This document shows, piece after piece, positions 1-8,169 of a stretch of DNA of 11,588 bases. The stretch's first letter is position 1; every line of letters starts with the position of its first letter. Below the pieces are notes generated by a model, which ran no database searches, was not told the DNA's origin, and was given only the letters and a program-made list of their open reading frames with translations. The DNA comes from Candidatus Altimarinota bacterium (lineage in GTDB: Bacteria > Patescibacteriota > Gracilibacteria > BD1-5 > UBA2023): contig DNKW01000086.1 in the NCBI GenBank assembly GCA_003488655.1, positions 1 through 11,588 on the forward strand, read 5' to 3'. The position numbers and the translations under genes were made by a program.

Positions 1-809
1 ACAGAGGGTGTATCATACATCTTCGCTGCGTAGAAGAGTTTATGAGAGAGAATATTTACCACCGTTTGTTCGAATTCAAAAGCAATCTCGCGGATATCGT
101 TTTCGCTCAATGGTCTAAAATCTGTCGTTCTTTTGTCCACCTCTCGTTTCACGGCACTTTTCAATCCTGAAAAGGAAAAATCATGGCTATTTTTATCGAG
201 GAGTACTTTTGGGAAAATACCTCGAAATTCGCCGGTATATTCGCTTGCGAGTTTCCCAATAATCGGACCTCCCGGATATTCGAGCCCCATCATTTTCGCG
301 ACCTTGTCAAAAGCTTCCCCGGCTGAATCATCGAGAGTTTCACCGATTTTTTCGCGCTCGAACATACTTTTCCAGAGATAGAGCTCATTATGCCCGCCTG
401 ATACCGTCAAACACATGGAAGGGAAGGGGATATCGCATGTTTCGCGTTCAAGATAGTTTGCAAACATATGAGCCTCGATGTGGTCGATCGAGATATAAGG
501 TTTGTTGAGAGTTTTTGCGAGCGTTTTCGCCACACTCATCCCTACGAGGAGTGATGGCATGAGTCCTGGGGATTCCGTACAAGCAATGACATCCACTTCT
601 GCCAGAGTCACTTTTGCTTCCCCGAGGACTTCTTCCAAAACTCCGAATATATTGTTCGCATGGAGCCTTGCCGCCACCTCCGGAACGACTCACTTTGTCT
701 CGTTATGCTCTCGGATCTGCGATCTCGTCTTCATCGCGATAAGCCCCCGACCGCGAAAGACAGCGATGGAAGTATCGTCACAGGAGGTTTCAAAAGCGAG
801 AAGAAGCAT
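1..809 (-). CDS. tsaD: TsaD, tRNA threonylcarbamoyladenosine (t6A) transferase, C-terminal part outside window
   Basis: TsaD (Kae1/YgjD) transfers the threonylcarbamoyl group from TC-AMP to A37 of ANN-decoding tRNAs, in the cytoplasm with TsaB and TsaE. The visible 269 codons carry the family hallmarks: an N-terminal ASKHA start LLLAFETSCDDTSIAV, the metal-binding pair H110 and H114 in HIEAH, the phosphate-binding SGGH, then DDSAGEAFDK and LEYPGGP, and DFSFSGLK. One in-frame TGA at 692-690 must be Gly: it is the first Gly of the conserved GVVPE stretch, and under the standard code the gene would stop at codon 40. The ATG at 809 lies 1 nt after the stop of the upstream membrane-protein gene, so translation is probably coupled; no Shine-Dalgarno sequence is seen. 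The gene runs off the left edge; TsaD is usually about 330-350 aa, so roughly 60-80 residues are missing from view. Confidence 0.95.
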
Positions 810-810
810 A

Positions 811-2442
811 TTATTTCTGTATTATAAATTCGATATTATCCGGATTATTGGAGACTCTCGTCAGCCAAAATGGCGAGAAAGTGATTTTTACGCTCGCGAT
901 ATTATTATCATTCAGAAGAAGGGATTTTGCTTCTTTCGGCGAGGTATTTGCAATCAAATTCTTGAGTTTCTTAGTGAGATTATTCGATACATCTTCGAAA
1001 TTGTAGGAGATGGTTGCATCCAGTTCCGTCGTTGCTTTCATGGAAAAGCCGGAATTGATGCTTTTAGAGACGATATTGGTGATACGGAAACTCTCGTCAT
1101 TCACTCTTATAAGCTTTTCTGTACCGAAAAGGAGTCCTTCATTGAGAATAGTTTTGAGGTAAAAGAGAGCGGCACTTCTATCATAGACATAGGTGCTAAT
1201 TTTTACTTTTCCGTTAATGGTTACCTCATCATTTTTATCTCCGATTTTTGCTCCCTTGCCAAGAAGGAGATCGCCCATAGTGTAGACGATATTCTCATTG
1301 ATAGGAAGTACGGCATAGTTTTCGCCGTTTTCCGTGTTGGTTTTTTTTATAATCTCTTTCATGGATTCCAAGGCCTTGCTCTTCAGTTTCTCCGCGAGAA
1401 TATCCTTGAAGCTCGTCACTTCCTTATCGGTGAGGATATGTATCTTCGGGTTAATCCCCCCATTGAAGGAAGTGGAAGTTTTGGCGTAGATTTTATCGCG
1501 ATTGAATTTGAGTCCGGGAATGGTAAGAGTCGCTCATTCCCCGATATTTCCTCGTACCCCGATAATCTCTCCTTTAAGATCATATGTATCGGCCACGAGG
1601 GTTGTCGTAGCCTTCCCGATAACGGTTACTCCCGAGATTGTTCGTGTTGGAGGGACTTTTATCCATTCGCTGGTTTTGAATACTATGCCATCTTCCGTAG
1701 CGAAACGAGTGGTTGGACGGAAAACTTGTTCCTGTCGGAGTTCATTGTAGATATCCACGGTTCCATATGCATTCTTCGTGCTCATCTGGTCGATGGTTGT
1801 CACGTTGAAGGTATATTCCATCGGTATTTCGAGATTTATCGGTCGCACATTCACAGTATTTTTACTATCGAGTACGCTGGCTTCTTTCTGAGAGAATACG
1901 ATATTTCTCGATACGGTTTTAATTCAGAGTTCCGGTGTTATCGTTACATAGGTTTTTGATACCGCGAAATAGAATATGAACGTGAGAAGCGAGAGGGAAG
2001 TGATGAGTCCTATGATGAGAAAAAACACATTGGAATCTTGTCATATTTTCTTGTTTTTATAGAGGAGGGTTTTCTTTTTGGAAAAAAATACGAATTTTAA
2101 AAAGAGCTTATTTATCTCATAGCGCGTGTATTCGAGGAAAGTAAAATTATGCCTCAGGATATGGTTTTTCGCATATTCTTTCTCGAATTCTATATCATCA
2201 TTTTTTTGAAAAAACCGAATCCCGAGGGATTCTCCCAGTCTCTTCAGTTCGCTATTGTTCGTGATGAAAGAGAATCGTTTCATCGGAAAACGATACAGAA
2301 GAAGCTTCAGATTCAGATAATTGGTGAGGTGAATATTATCCTCTATCTCTATCTGAATCTCTTGCGATTCCATCTTGGATATCTTCTCAAATATCTCGAT
2401 AATGGAATCGTATTTATGGATATGGAGTCATTTTTTATTCAT
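811..2442 (-). CDS. uncharacterised bitopic membrane protein with baseplate J-like extracytoplasmic region (CPR family)
   Basis: Read with TGA as Gly (at 2430, 2043, 1926 and 1533) this is one 543-aa protein; under the standard code it falls into three or more pieces in the same frame. Residues 1-135 are a charged, probably cytoplasmic domain. One membrane helix follows at about 138-160 (VFFLIIGLITSLSLL), then about 380 extracytoplasmic residues. That part has a beta-rich stretch with GTVDIYNE, PTTRFATEDGIVFKT and TIPGLKF (about 308-313). From memory this pattern resembles CPR membrane proteins sometimes labelled baseplate J-like; I assign no function. The ATG at 2442 overlaps the end of ftsA by 8 nt and an in-frame TAA lies only four codons upstream, which supports the start. 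The gene ends 1 nt before tsaD. The FtsA-like plus bitopic-protein pairing recalls PilM-PilN, but no PilN similarity is visible. Confidence 0.8.
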
Positions 2443-3640
2443 ATCGGTAGATTATGTAGCGGAGTATACGGGCTATGGGGTCTTTCTTTAGGAGGAGCAT
2501 TTCTTCTGTGGCTTTCGCTAGACTGAAAACCTGAATAAAGCTTCATATATCATGGGGAGATATATTTTCTATCGTTTCAAGGATTTGTTCCATATGAATA
2601 TCGTTTCCGATATTTTTCTTTTGCAGGTGCTCTTCGAGTTTCTTCTGGAGGAATTCGGAAGCTCCTCATCCGGAGAGGAAAATATTTTTCAAAAAGAGTT
2701 GTTTCGTGATATCGGTCATAGCAACAAATATCGCATCAAAGAGGACTCCGAAAAATAAATCAAATACTTCTTTGTGTTCTTCATATGCCTGTTCAATATG
2801 AGTGATATGGTGCTCGATATCGAGATATCCGAGTTGCGGTTCTTTTTGCTTGAAAGTTTCCTCAAGAAGTCCAAATCCGAAATTGAGGGTATTTCCCCCG
2901 AGGATCTCTCCTCTATTGAGCACAACTATAGTCGTTTTTGATGCGCCAAAATCGATGTAACAATTGAAATCAAAATTCTCGTCTTTCTCCTCAAGGAGCT
3001 TCGGAAGTGTAACGATGGAGGGGATGAGGGAGATAACATTTTTCGAGAGCCCCCGTCCGATATTTTGAATCATATTGACGTACGACAGGGGGACGAAAAC
3101 ATTGATAACTCCGAGCTTGATATTCTTCCCGGTGAATCCGATGGGATTTCCGAGTTTCTTCCCATCCACTATTATGGAGATGATGGAGGTGGTAACCAGT
3201 TTCATCTCGGATTCTATAATTCCCGTTCGTTCCCGTATCTTTCCTTTGACCCTATCAAGCGAGGTGTGCTCGACTTTTTTGACGATGTGATCAATCTCGT
3301 CCATGGTGATGGGGCTCTCCGGATTTTCTCGGATGTAGTTCATATGGATGATATCCGAGAAAGTGAGAACCGATCAGAGAGATATGACGATATCACTCGG
3401 TATCTCATCGAGATTCTCTCCCGCCTTGCTGATAGCTTTTTTGATCGTTTCAGAAACTCCATAGAGATCAGCGATTTCCCCATCTATGATATTTTTCTTA
3501 CTCTGTCGCATAATGGCAGAGCCCAGAACCTTAATCCCTCCCCCTTCGATGGAACAGATAAGAACTTTAATCTTGGAAGTCCCTATGTCGAGGGCGATGA
3601 ATTGGTTGTAATCAACGATATTGCTTATCTTGAAGGACAC
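2435..3640 (-). CDS. ftsA: FtsA, actin-like cell-division ATPase
   Basis: FtsA polymerises on the inner face of the membrane and tethers FtsZ to the division site. The 401-aa reading needs three TGA-Gly codons (3373, 2665, 2545). Visible signatures: phosphate-1 loop FIALDIGTSKIKVL (about 14-27); IIDGEIADL typical of FtsA rather than PilM; a 1C-like region ending NPIGFTGKNIKL (about 165-175); phosphate-2 loop IDFGASKTT (from about 229); and the adenosine motif LSGGGAS (about 323-329), whose middle Gly is a TGA codon. The last 16 residues (DPIARILRYIIYRYE) could form the amphipathic membrane-targeting helix. The start is GTG: an in-frame TAA lies only eight codons upstream and no ATG intervenes. 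No FtsZ is in the window. The gene overlaps the next one by 8 nt. PilM is the main alternative; I consider FtsA clearly better. Confidence 0.85.
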
Positions 3641-3657
3641 AAATTGAAAAATTAGAG

Positions 3658-3663
3658 TTTATA
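3658..3663 (-). promoter_or_regulatory. candidate -10 box upstream of ftsA
   Basis: TATAAA read on the minus strand, about 17 nt before the ftsA GTG. No good -35 hexamer lies at the proper distance, so this is weak; ftsA could also be transcribed from the TPR gene, as no clear terminator lies between them. Confidence 0.25.
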
Positions 3664-3668
3664 ATGTT

Positions 3669-3819
3669 TGCAAAATTCGTATTTTGTATGAGGCCAGGAA
3701 TCTCCTGAAAAATGATGAAGTTTGTATGAAAATCGAGTACCGTAGCGAACCGTACGACTTGTACGGAGAGCGAGGAACGGAAGATTTAAATGCAAAATTC
3801 GCATTTTGCAGAGATTCCT
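3669..3819. repeat. intergenic repeat region with two near-identical hairpins and inverted flanks
   Basis: Two related 20-nt hairpin units lie at 3669-3688 and 3791-3810. The second is a perfect 8-bp stem, TGCAAAAT/ATTTTGCA with a TCGC loop; the first differs by two transitions (C to T). Just inside the first is AGGAATCTC, and just outside the second is its inverse GAGATTCCT. Between them is another perfect stem, CCGTAC/GTACGG. The block fills the space between the TPR gene stop and ftsA. It may be a degenerate mobile repeat or an RNA processing structure. It lacks a good U-tract, so I do not call it a terminator. Confidence 0.5.
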
Positions 3820-4366
3820 ACATTCCCATCATCATCTTGAGTTCATCGAGGCGTGATTCTTTCCCTGCTTTTTTGAGCATAGAAGCCCCCTCTTCCACAT
3901 TTCCCTCCGATATAAGAGTGACACCGAGATCTTCCATGATGAGTTCGTCCTCAGGCGAGAGATTCAAGGCTCGTTTCATTACAGCCACTCCCTTGCTCGG
4001 GTTTCCGAGCATGGCATAGCCCCATCCGAGATTTCTGAGAATCTCCGGATTATTCGGGAAGAGTTCATTGGCTTTTTCAAGGAGCTCCACTCCGATACGA
4101 AAATTACTCTTGGAGATATGGATGAACCCCATCAAGTACATACCCGTTGCGGATTCCGGATGGAGTCGTTGTGCTACTTTGAGTGCCGATTCCGCAGCAT
4201 CGAGATCCCCTTCGTAGAGTCCGATATCGGCAAGCTCCTCGTAGAGCCGGTAATCGTCCGCGTGTTGGAGGAGATATCCTTGCACTTTGGTTTTTGCTTC
4301 GCCGTAGAGTCCCGCGTACTTGAGTCGCTCTATTTCTTGGATGTGTTTTACGTTCGTTTCGCGCAT
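3818..4366 (-). CDS. tetratricopeptide-repeat (TPR) protein
   Basis: A complete 182-aa, all-helical protein with about four TPR units (roughly residues 40-175). TPR-like helix pairs are seen at AESALKVAQRLHPES, GVELLEKANELFPNNPE with ILRNLGWGYAMLGNPSKG, and AVMKRALNLSPEDE with LIMEDLGVTLISEGN. TPR arrays are protein-binding scaffolds; the partner cannot be read from sequence. There is no signal peptide or membrane segment, so it is probably cytoplasmic. It contains 17 glycines and no TGA codon. It has its own promoter (4396-4423) and could be co-transcribed with ftsA downstream. The ATG at 4366 is used; no Shine-Dalgarno sequence precedes it. The stop TAG overlaps the end of the repeat block. 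Confidence 0.85.
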   Translation of the reverse strand: MRETNVKHIQEIERLKYAGLYGEAKTKVQGYLLQHADDYRLYEELADIGLYEGDLDAAESALKVAQRLHPESATGMYLMGFIHISKSNFRIGVELLEKANELFPNNPEILRNLGWGYAMLGNPSKGVAVMKRALNLSPEDELIMEDLGVTLISEGNVEEGASMLKKAGKESRLDELKMMMGM

Positions 4367-4395
4367 GGTTGATTTGGATTATTGATTACTCACGT

Positions 4396-4423
4396 ATCAT
4401 ACCCAGAAAATGTGTTTTTTCAA
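4396..4423 (-). promoter_or_regulatory. promoter of the TPR gene
   Basis: On the minus strand, -35 TTGAAA (4418-4423), a 16-bp spacer and -10 TATGAT (4396-4401). It predicts a leader of about 22 nt before the ATG at 4366. Confidence 0.6.
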
Positions 4424-4462
4424 TAGATAATTTCGGTATTTTCATTCCCCACAATTTATAAA

Positions 4463-4509
4463 AAAAGTGTTTTGAAAAACTCGACAGATTGTTGTCGAGT
4501 TTTTCAAAA
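4463..4509 (-). terminator. strong intrinsic terminator of the S74 fibre gene
   Basis: A perfect 17-bp stem (4470-4486 with 4493-4509) has a GC-containing upper part CTCGACA/TGTCGAG, a 6-nt loop, and on the minus strand a run of U (A-run at about 4461-4466). It sits 16 nt after the fibre-gene stop at 4526 and separates that gene from the TPR gene promoter. Confidence 0.88.
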
Positions 4510-4525
4510 TTCAATGAAACAATGA

Positions 4526-6154
4526 TTATCTCTGTTCCAGTGCATCGAGTCGTGTACTCAGAGAATCAATCTCCTTTTGTTGATCAATATACTTTGCAAA
4601 CAGTTCATCGATTTTATGGGAGAGTTCTTTCACCGCTTCGATAAGAGGTGCAACAAGAGAAGTATATGCAACGGATTTATATCCGTCATCACCCGTTGTT
4701 ACGAGCTCTGGAAACGCTTTTTCTACATTCTGGGCTATCACTCCAATATCCTTTGTCTTCTTGAAGTTCTTACTCGGGAATTCGTCGGTTCTCCAATCAA
4801 ATGATACCCCATTGAGAGAAGTGATTTTTTCGAGCGCATTCGTCAAAGGTTGAACATCCTTTTTAAATCGAATATCTGAACTATAATCATCTGCACCGCT
4901 TGATTTTATTCTTCCAGCAACTTCCAGTTTAAATCCTGTAGTTACTGTTGTAGTACCGATTCCTACATTTCCCGTGTCGCTATTAATATATAACCATGGT
5001 CCGGTCCATGATACCGGAGCTGTTTTTTTCCAACCACCGATGGCAAAATCTTGTTGATTAAGTGTAATTGTCCAAGTATCAGGAGTACTACTCCAAGCAC
5101 CCGTAATTCCTCATCATCTTCCTATATATGTATCATATGTACCGTTATTCTGGGTTAATGTACTATTCATTCTAATACCACCATTAACATCAAGCTTATA
5201 TCAAGCTGTCGGACTTGTCGTCCCAATACCGACATTCCCATTACTAATACGCATATCTTCCGTTAACATACCACCATGATAGGTAGAAAAAGCCATGTTT
5301 GCAGCTGAACCACCGTTAGACAATGGAAATGATATCTGAGCATTACTTGCAGTATCTCACATATCTCTAAATTGTATAGCAGGAATTGCAGCATTATCAG
5401 CATAATTAAATCTAAATTTCATAAAGGCAGTTGTTGTACTTGCTGGCATCATTCCTGCATTAATATCCAACTTCGCTCCTGGATTTGTCGTCCCGATTCC
5501 GACATTACCGGCTGAACCATTCAAAATAATAGATCAAGATATACCAGATTCAAGATAGAGTTTATTTACTGCTGCACCTTGTGTTCGTAATCGATAACCA
5601 TCACTCATAGAGGCTAAGGCAACAAAATCTGTTGTGTTATAAGATAATTTAAAATCATCTATTCATGCTCAAGTTGATTTGATATCCAATCTTGCCATCG
5701 GATCAACCATCCCTATCCCGACATTCCCGCCACTACTAAATGTTACACGATCGGATCCGTTCCAGAAACGGAGTTGCTCGGTGGTTTCATCATGGTAGAT
5801 TCCCCACTTTGGTTTAATTCCTGATTGGATATCCATTTCAGCATTGTTTCCTGTCGTCGTACCCAGGTGGAGGAGCTTGCTCGGACTGACGGTTCATATC
5901 CCCACATTCCCTGCGGTGTAGTTTATACTGCTCGTTGCTCCGGTACTCCAGAGATTTCCTCCTCATGCGACAAGAGTAGACACTCTCGTATCGAGATCAT
6001 TCACCGCATTAATGACATTATTCCATTTCATGGATGTCATGGGTGCTCCGGCGGTTTCCGTACTGAGATTATATGCCGCATATCCAACCGTAAGAACGAC
6101 AAGCGTCCCAAAGAAGACGAGGGCGGAATAGAAGGGTTTTTTGAGTGAAGTCAT
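4526..6154 (-). CDS. membrane-anchored surface fibre with C-terminal peptidase S74 chaperone
   Basis: Nine TGA-Gly codons (5965, 5896, 5671, 5665, 5536, 5359, 5203, and two in a row at 5116 and 5113) give one 542-aa protein. The N-terminus has a short basic stretch then a hydrophobic segment (about residues 8-28, YSALVFFGTLVVLTVGYAA), either a signal peptide or an anchor. Residues 65-420 are Gly/Ser/Thr/Asn-rich, with five GNVGIG motifs at about 82, 143, 216, 306 and 395, as in many bacterial and phage tail-fibre-like proteins. From about 425 (SSDIRFKKDV) to the end is the peptidase S74 (endosialidase-type) intramolecular chaperone, which in known members drives trimerisation and cuts itself off just before the Ser of this motif. 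The C-terminus is a coiled coil. The likely role is an adhesive cell-surface fibre for host or neighbour contact (inference). It has its own promoter and terminator. Confidence 0.88.
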
Positions 6155-6198
6155 ACAAAAGAAATGATAAAGAAAAGTAAGAGGTTTACAACAAAACC

Positions 6199-6226
6199 AT
6201 TATCTCATTTTTCTTTTGTAAATCAA
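6199..6226 (-). promoter_or_regulatory. promoter of the S74 fibre gene
   Basis: Minus strand: -35 TTGATT (6221-6226), 16-bp spacer, -10 GATAAT (6199-6204). The leader would be about 37 nt. It is divergent from the ymdB promoter. Confidence 0.55.
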
Positions 6227-6264
6227 GTTTCGTTTCCAGAAAATCCACCATTTCCAAAGTTTGA

Positions 6265-6293
6265 TTTTTATTTTTACGATGTTTTCGTATAAT
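6265..6293 (+). promoter_or_regulatory. promoter of ymdB
   Basis: A consensus -10 TATAAT lies at 6288-6293 with a weak -35 (TTTTTA, 6265-6270) at 17 bp. The ATG at 6328 follows 35 nt later. Confidence 0.45.
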
Positions 6294-6327
6294 TACGCAT
6301 AATAATCTTATTTACAGTACTATTTTT

Positions 6328-7137
6328 ATGAAGATTCTTATCCTTTGAGATGTATTCGGACGAACCGGCCGCAGGATGGTGGAGGAGAATATCGACTCTC
6401 TCCGTGCAAAATACACTCCCGATTTCATGATAGCTAACTCCGAGAATATCACCGGAGGGAAGTGACCGATCGAGAAACACGTTCTTGCTATGAAAGACCT
6501 CGGTTTCGATGTGCTCACAGGGGGGAATCATGTCTTCTCGAACCTGAAGGATTCCGGAAGTGTATTTTCTGACCACGAGTCCATCCAGATCCGCCCCGCG
6601 AATTATCTGGAAATAAGAGAGTATCCTATTCCGGGAAAGGGGTGGAGGATAGTCGAGAAAGGAGGACAAAGACTACTTGTTATCAATGTTATGTCCAATG
6701 TTTTTATGCATGATGGTCTCGATAATCCTTTTCAGAGTATTGATCGGATTCTCTCGGGATTTACGGAGAAATTCGATGCGATTATAGTGGACTTTCACCG
6801 GGAGACAACTGCTGAACTCGCAAATATGGCATACTTCCTTGATGGACGAGTATCGGTGGTGTATGGAACCCATACTCATGTTCAGACCAATGATGAACGG
6901 ATATTTCCGAAAGGAACTGGTATGATTACCGATCTCGGTATGACCGGACCCCTCTGGAGCTCTATCGGGCATACGTTCGAGTCCCGTCTTCCTCAGTTTC
7001 TGACCGGTACGAAACTCTTCGGTCCGAAAGCGGAACAGGTAGTTGGAGAAGGAGTATTGACCGGAATCTTTGTCGAGGTGCAAGCAGGGAAGTGTATACG
7101 CATCGAGAAAATCCGAATTAGAGAATGAGAAGAATAA
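6328..7137 (+). CDS. ymdB: YmdB-family metallophosphodiesterase (TIGR00282 type)
   Basis: This 269-aa protein matches the normal family length (about 264 aa). Family members are di-iron/metal phosphodiesterases; Bacillus subtilis YmdB hydrolyses 2',3'-cyclic nucleotides and affects RNA turnover and multicellular behaviour. The metal ligands are all present: D8 in GDVFG, E39 and N40 in SENITGG, N67 in GGNHVF, H157 in VDFHRE, and H182 and H184 in GTHTHVQT. TGA codons at 6346 (Gly7 of the GDVFG motif), 6463 and 7126 must be Gly. Under the standard code translation would end after six residues, and an internal ATG at 6490 would wrongly be taken as the start. No signal peptide is seen, so it is cytoplasmic. 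It stands alone, divergent from the fibre gene, with a repeat element downstream. Confidence 0.93.
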
Positions 7138-7146
7138 CTCCCCATC

Positions 7147-7294
7147 TGTCATCTCGAGCGAAGTCGAGAGATCCCTTTAGATCGATACTATGACATAGTA
7201 GTTTTAGAAGTTACAGAAGATTAATTTTAGTTTAAAAAATTTCGTCTCAAACGTGGTAATTAAAAGCGATTCCTCGGCTTCGCTCGGAATGACA
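7147..7294. repeat. MITE-like element with 27-bp imperfect terminal inverted repeats
   Basis: The left arm (7147-7173, starting TGTCATCTCGAGCGAAG) and the right arm (7268-7294) are inverted copies matching at 22 of 27 positions; all five differences are transitions. The left arm is also self-complementary (TCTCGA/TCGAGA around GCGAAG). The interior is AT-rich with a small palindrome ACTATG-A-CATAGT near 7187-7199 and no coding capacity. The TGTCATTCCGAGCGAAG-type arm resembles dispersed repeats seen in many bacterial genomes. It occupies most of the gap between ymdB and the next gene. Confidence 0.65.
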
Positions 7295-7350
7295 AGCCCA
7301 AGAAAACTTCTTAAAAATACATTTTGTCAAACGAAAATTCCCTGATTTAT

Positions 7351-7379
7351 TTGTATCTTTTTTTCCGATATGTTATACT
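7351..7379 (+). promoter_or_regulatory. promoter of the two small unknown genes
   Basis: -35 TTGTAT (7351-7356), 17-bp spacer, -10 TATACT (7374-7379) with an extended -10 TG one base before it. The leader to the ATG at 7425 would be about 38 nt. Confidence 0.65.
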
Positions 7380-7424
7380 GATTTCAGTCGGGGAATTAAA
7401 ACTATATTTTTATACAATCTTCCC

Positions 7425-7727
7425 ATGGCCATACAAAATACCGAAATCCTCAGAAGAATATCCATTTCGGGACTTCATTCGGACGATGCTCGTGAAATCA
7501 TACGGATATTTCCGGTACTGACGGAGGAAAAACAGCTTCAGATATTGGATACATGGGATTCAGTCATCGCAAGCATTAAACTTCACAGAGATGAATTGGA
7601 ACAAGAAAAAGAAATCCTTCTCATCAAGGCTCTTGAGAATATAGAATCGGATCTGGAAGAATATGGACGAACGCTCGTTCATAGTGGAGCCAAAAAAGAT
7701 CTCTCGGGATTGAAATTTCAAATATAA
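7425..7727 (+). CDS. small helical protein of unknown function (100 aa)
   Basis: I do not recognise this protein. It is acidic and probably all-helical, with a likely coiled-coil stretch at about residues 35-80 (ASIKLHRDELEQEKEILL, ENIESDLEEYG). It has no membrane segment, signal peptide or Cys motif. A strong upstream promoter and a second small gene 28 nt downstream, followed by a shared terminator, suggest a two-gene operon. It contains no TGA codon. No Shine-Dalgarno sequence precedes the ATG. Confidence 0.7.
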   Translation: MAIQNTEILRRISISGLHSDDAREIIRIFPVLTEEKQLQILDTWDSVIASIKLHRDELEQEKEILLIKALENIESDLEEYGRTLVHSGAKKDLSGLKFQI

Positions 7728-7755
7728 ATACTATTTTTTTAAAATAAAAATATAT

Positions 7756-8115
7756 ATGGCATCACCAAATGGAATGAATGGAAGTGAGACTCTTAATGGT
7801 ATTTTCCAAAAAGGTCCAAAAGTTCCGGAATTGCAGGCAAAAATTGATGCTATGCTCTTGCAGTTTTCTCCGAAGGGGGAAAATAGTCCAAAAGTGCAAG
7901 AAGCACTGGAGCGTATCGGTTCTATTTCGCAAACTCTCACTTCTCTCGCAGGTGGGACTCGTGCTCAAATCGTGGATTTGTACGCAGAAACGGTTACGGT
8001 AACGCGTCTTTCAGAATACTCGAGCAAAGTGGCTATTTTAGAATCCCATCAACGAAAGCGTGTCTCAAACATTCTTGGCGCATCCAATGATGAGAATTAT
8101 TCTCAAATCGCATAG
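7756..8115 (+). CDS. small protein of unknown function (119 aa)
   Basis: I do not recognise this protein. The first 20 residues are Gly/Ser/Asn-rich (MASPNGMNGSE) and probably disordered; the rest is likely helical with polar heptad-like spacing (QAKIDAML, VQEALERIGSISQTLTSLA, SSKVAILESHQRKRV). It has no membrane segment and no cysteine. It follows the 100-aa gene by 28 AT-rich nt and ends 12 nt before a palindromic terminator. No TGA codon and no Shine-Dalgarno sequence are seen. The two genes may work together, but nothing in the sequence shows how. Confidence 0.7.
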   Translation: MASPNGMNGSETLNGIFQKGPKVPELQAKIDAMLLQFSPKGENSPKVQEALERIGSISQTLTSLAGGTRAQIVDLYAETVTVTRLSEYSSKVAILESHQRKRVSNILGASNDENYSQIA

Positions 8116-8127
8116 TTTATGGACGAT

Positions 8128-8163
8128 AAAAAACCTATTCCGAACGTTCGGAATAGGTTTTTT
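8128..8163. terminator. bidirectional terminator, 36-nt perfect palindrome
   Basis: The arms run A6-CCTATTCCGAAC and its exact inverse ending in T6, centred on AACGTT. It lies 12 nt after the stop of the plus-strand 119-aa gene and 6 nt after the stop of the minus-strand rpmG, with A/T tracts on both sides, so it can end transcription from both directions. Confidence 0.9.
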
Positions 8164-8169
8164 TATTTT

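Noticed and set aside
502..1959. 485-aa open frame on the plus strand
   Set aside because: It is antisense to tsaD and the bitopic protein gene, whose minus-strand frames show conserved motifs (HIEAH neighbourhood, IPGLKF, a membrane helix) and a coherent overlap structure. The plus-strand product shows no recognisable domain.
2435..3640. PilM (type IV pilus) identity
   Set aside because: The IDGEIADL segment, the NPIGFTG region and the C-terminal amphipathic helix fit FtsA better, and no PilN, PilO or pilin gene follows.
3065..3655. 196-aa open frame on the plus strand
   Set aside because: It is antisense to ftsA, which has clear actin-fold motifs on the minus strand.
4526..6154. Prophage tail-fibre module
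   Set aside because: Only this one fibre-like gene is present; it has a membrane anchor, its own promoter and terminator, and housekeeping neighbours. No other phage gene is seen.
7147..7294. CRISPR array
   Set aside because: There are only two inverted arms, no regular direct repeats with spacers, and no cas genes.
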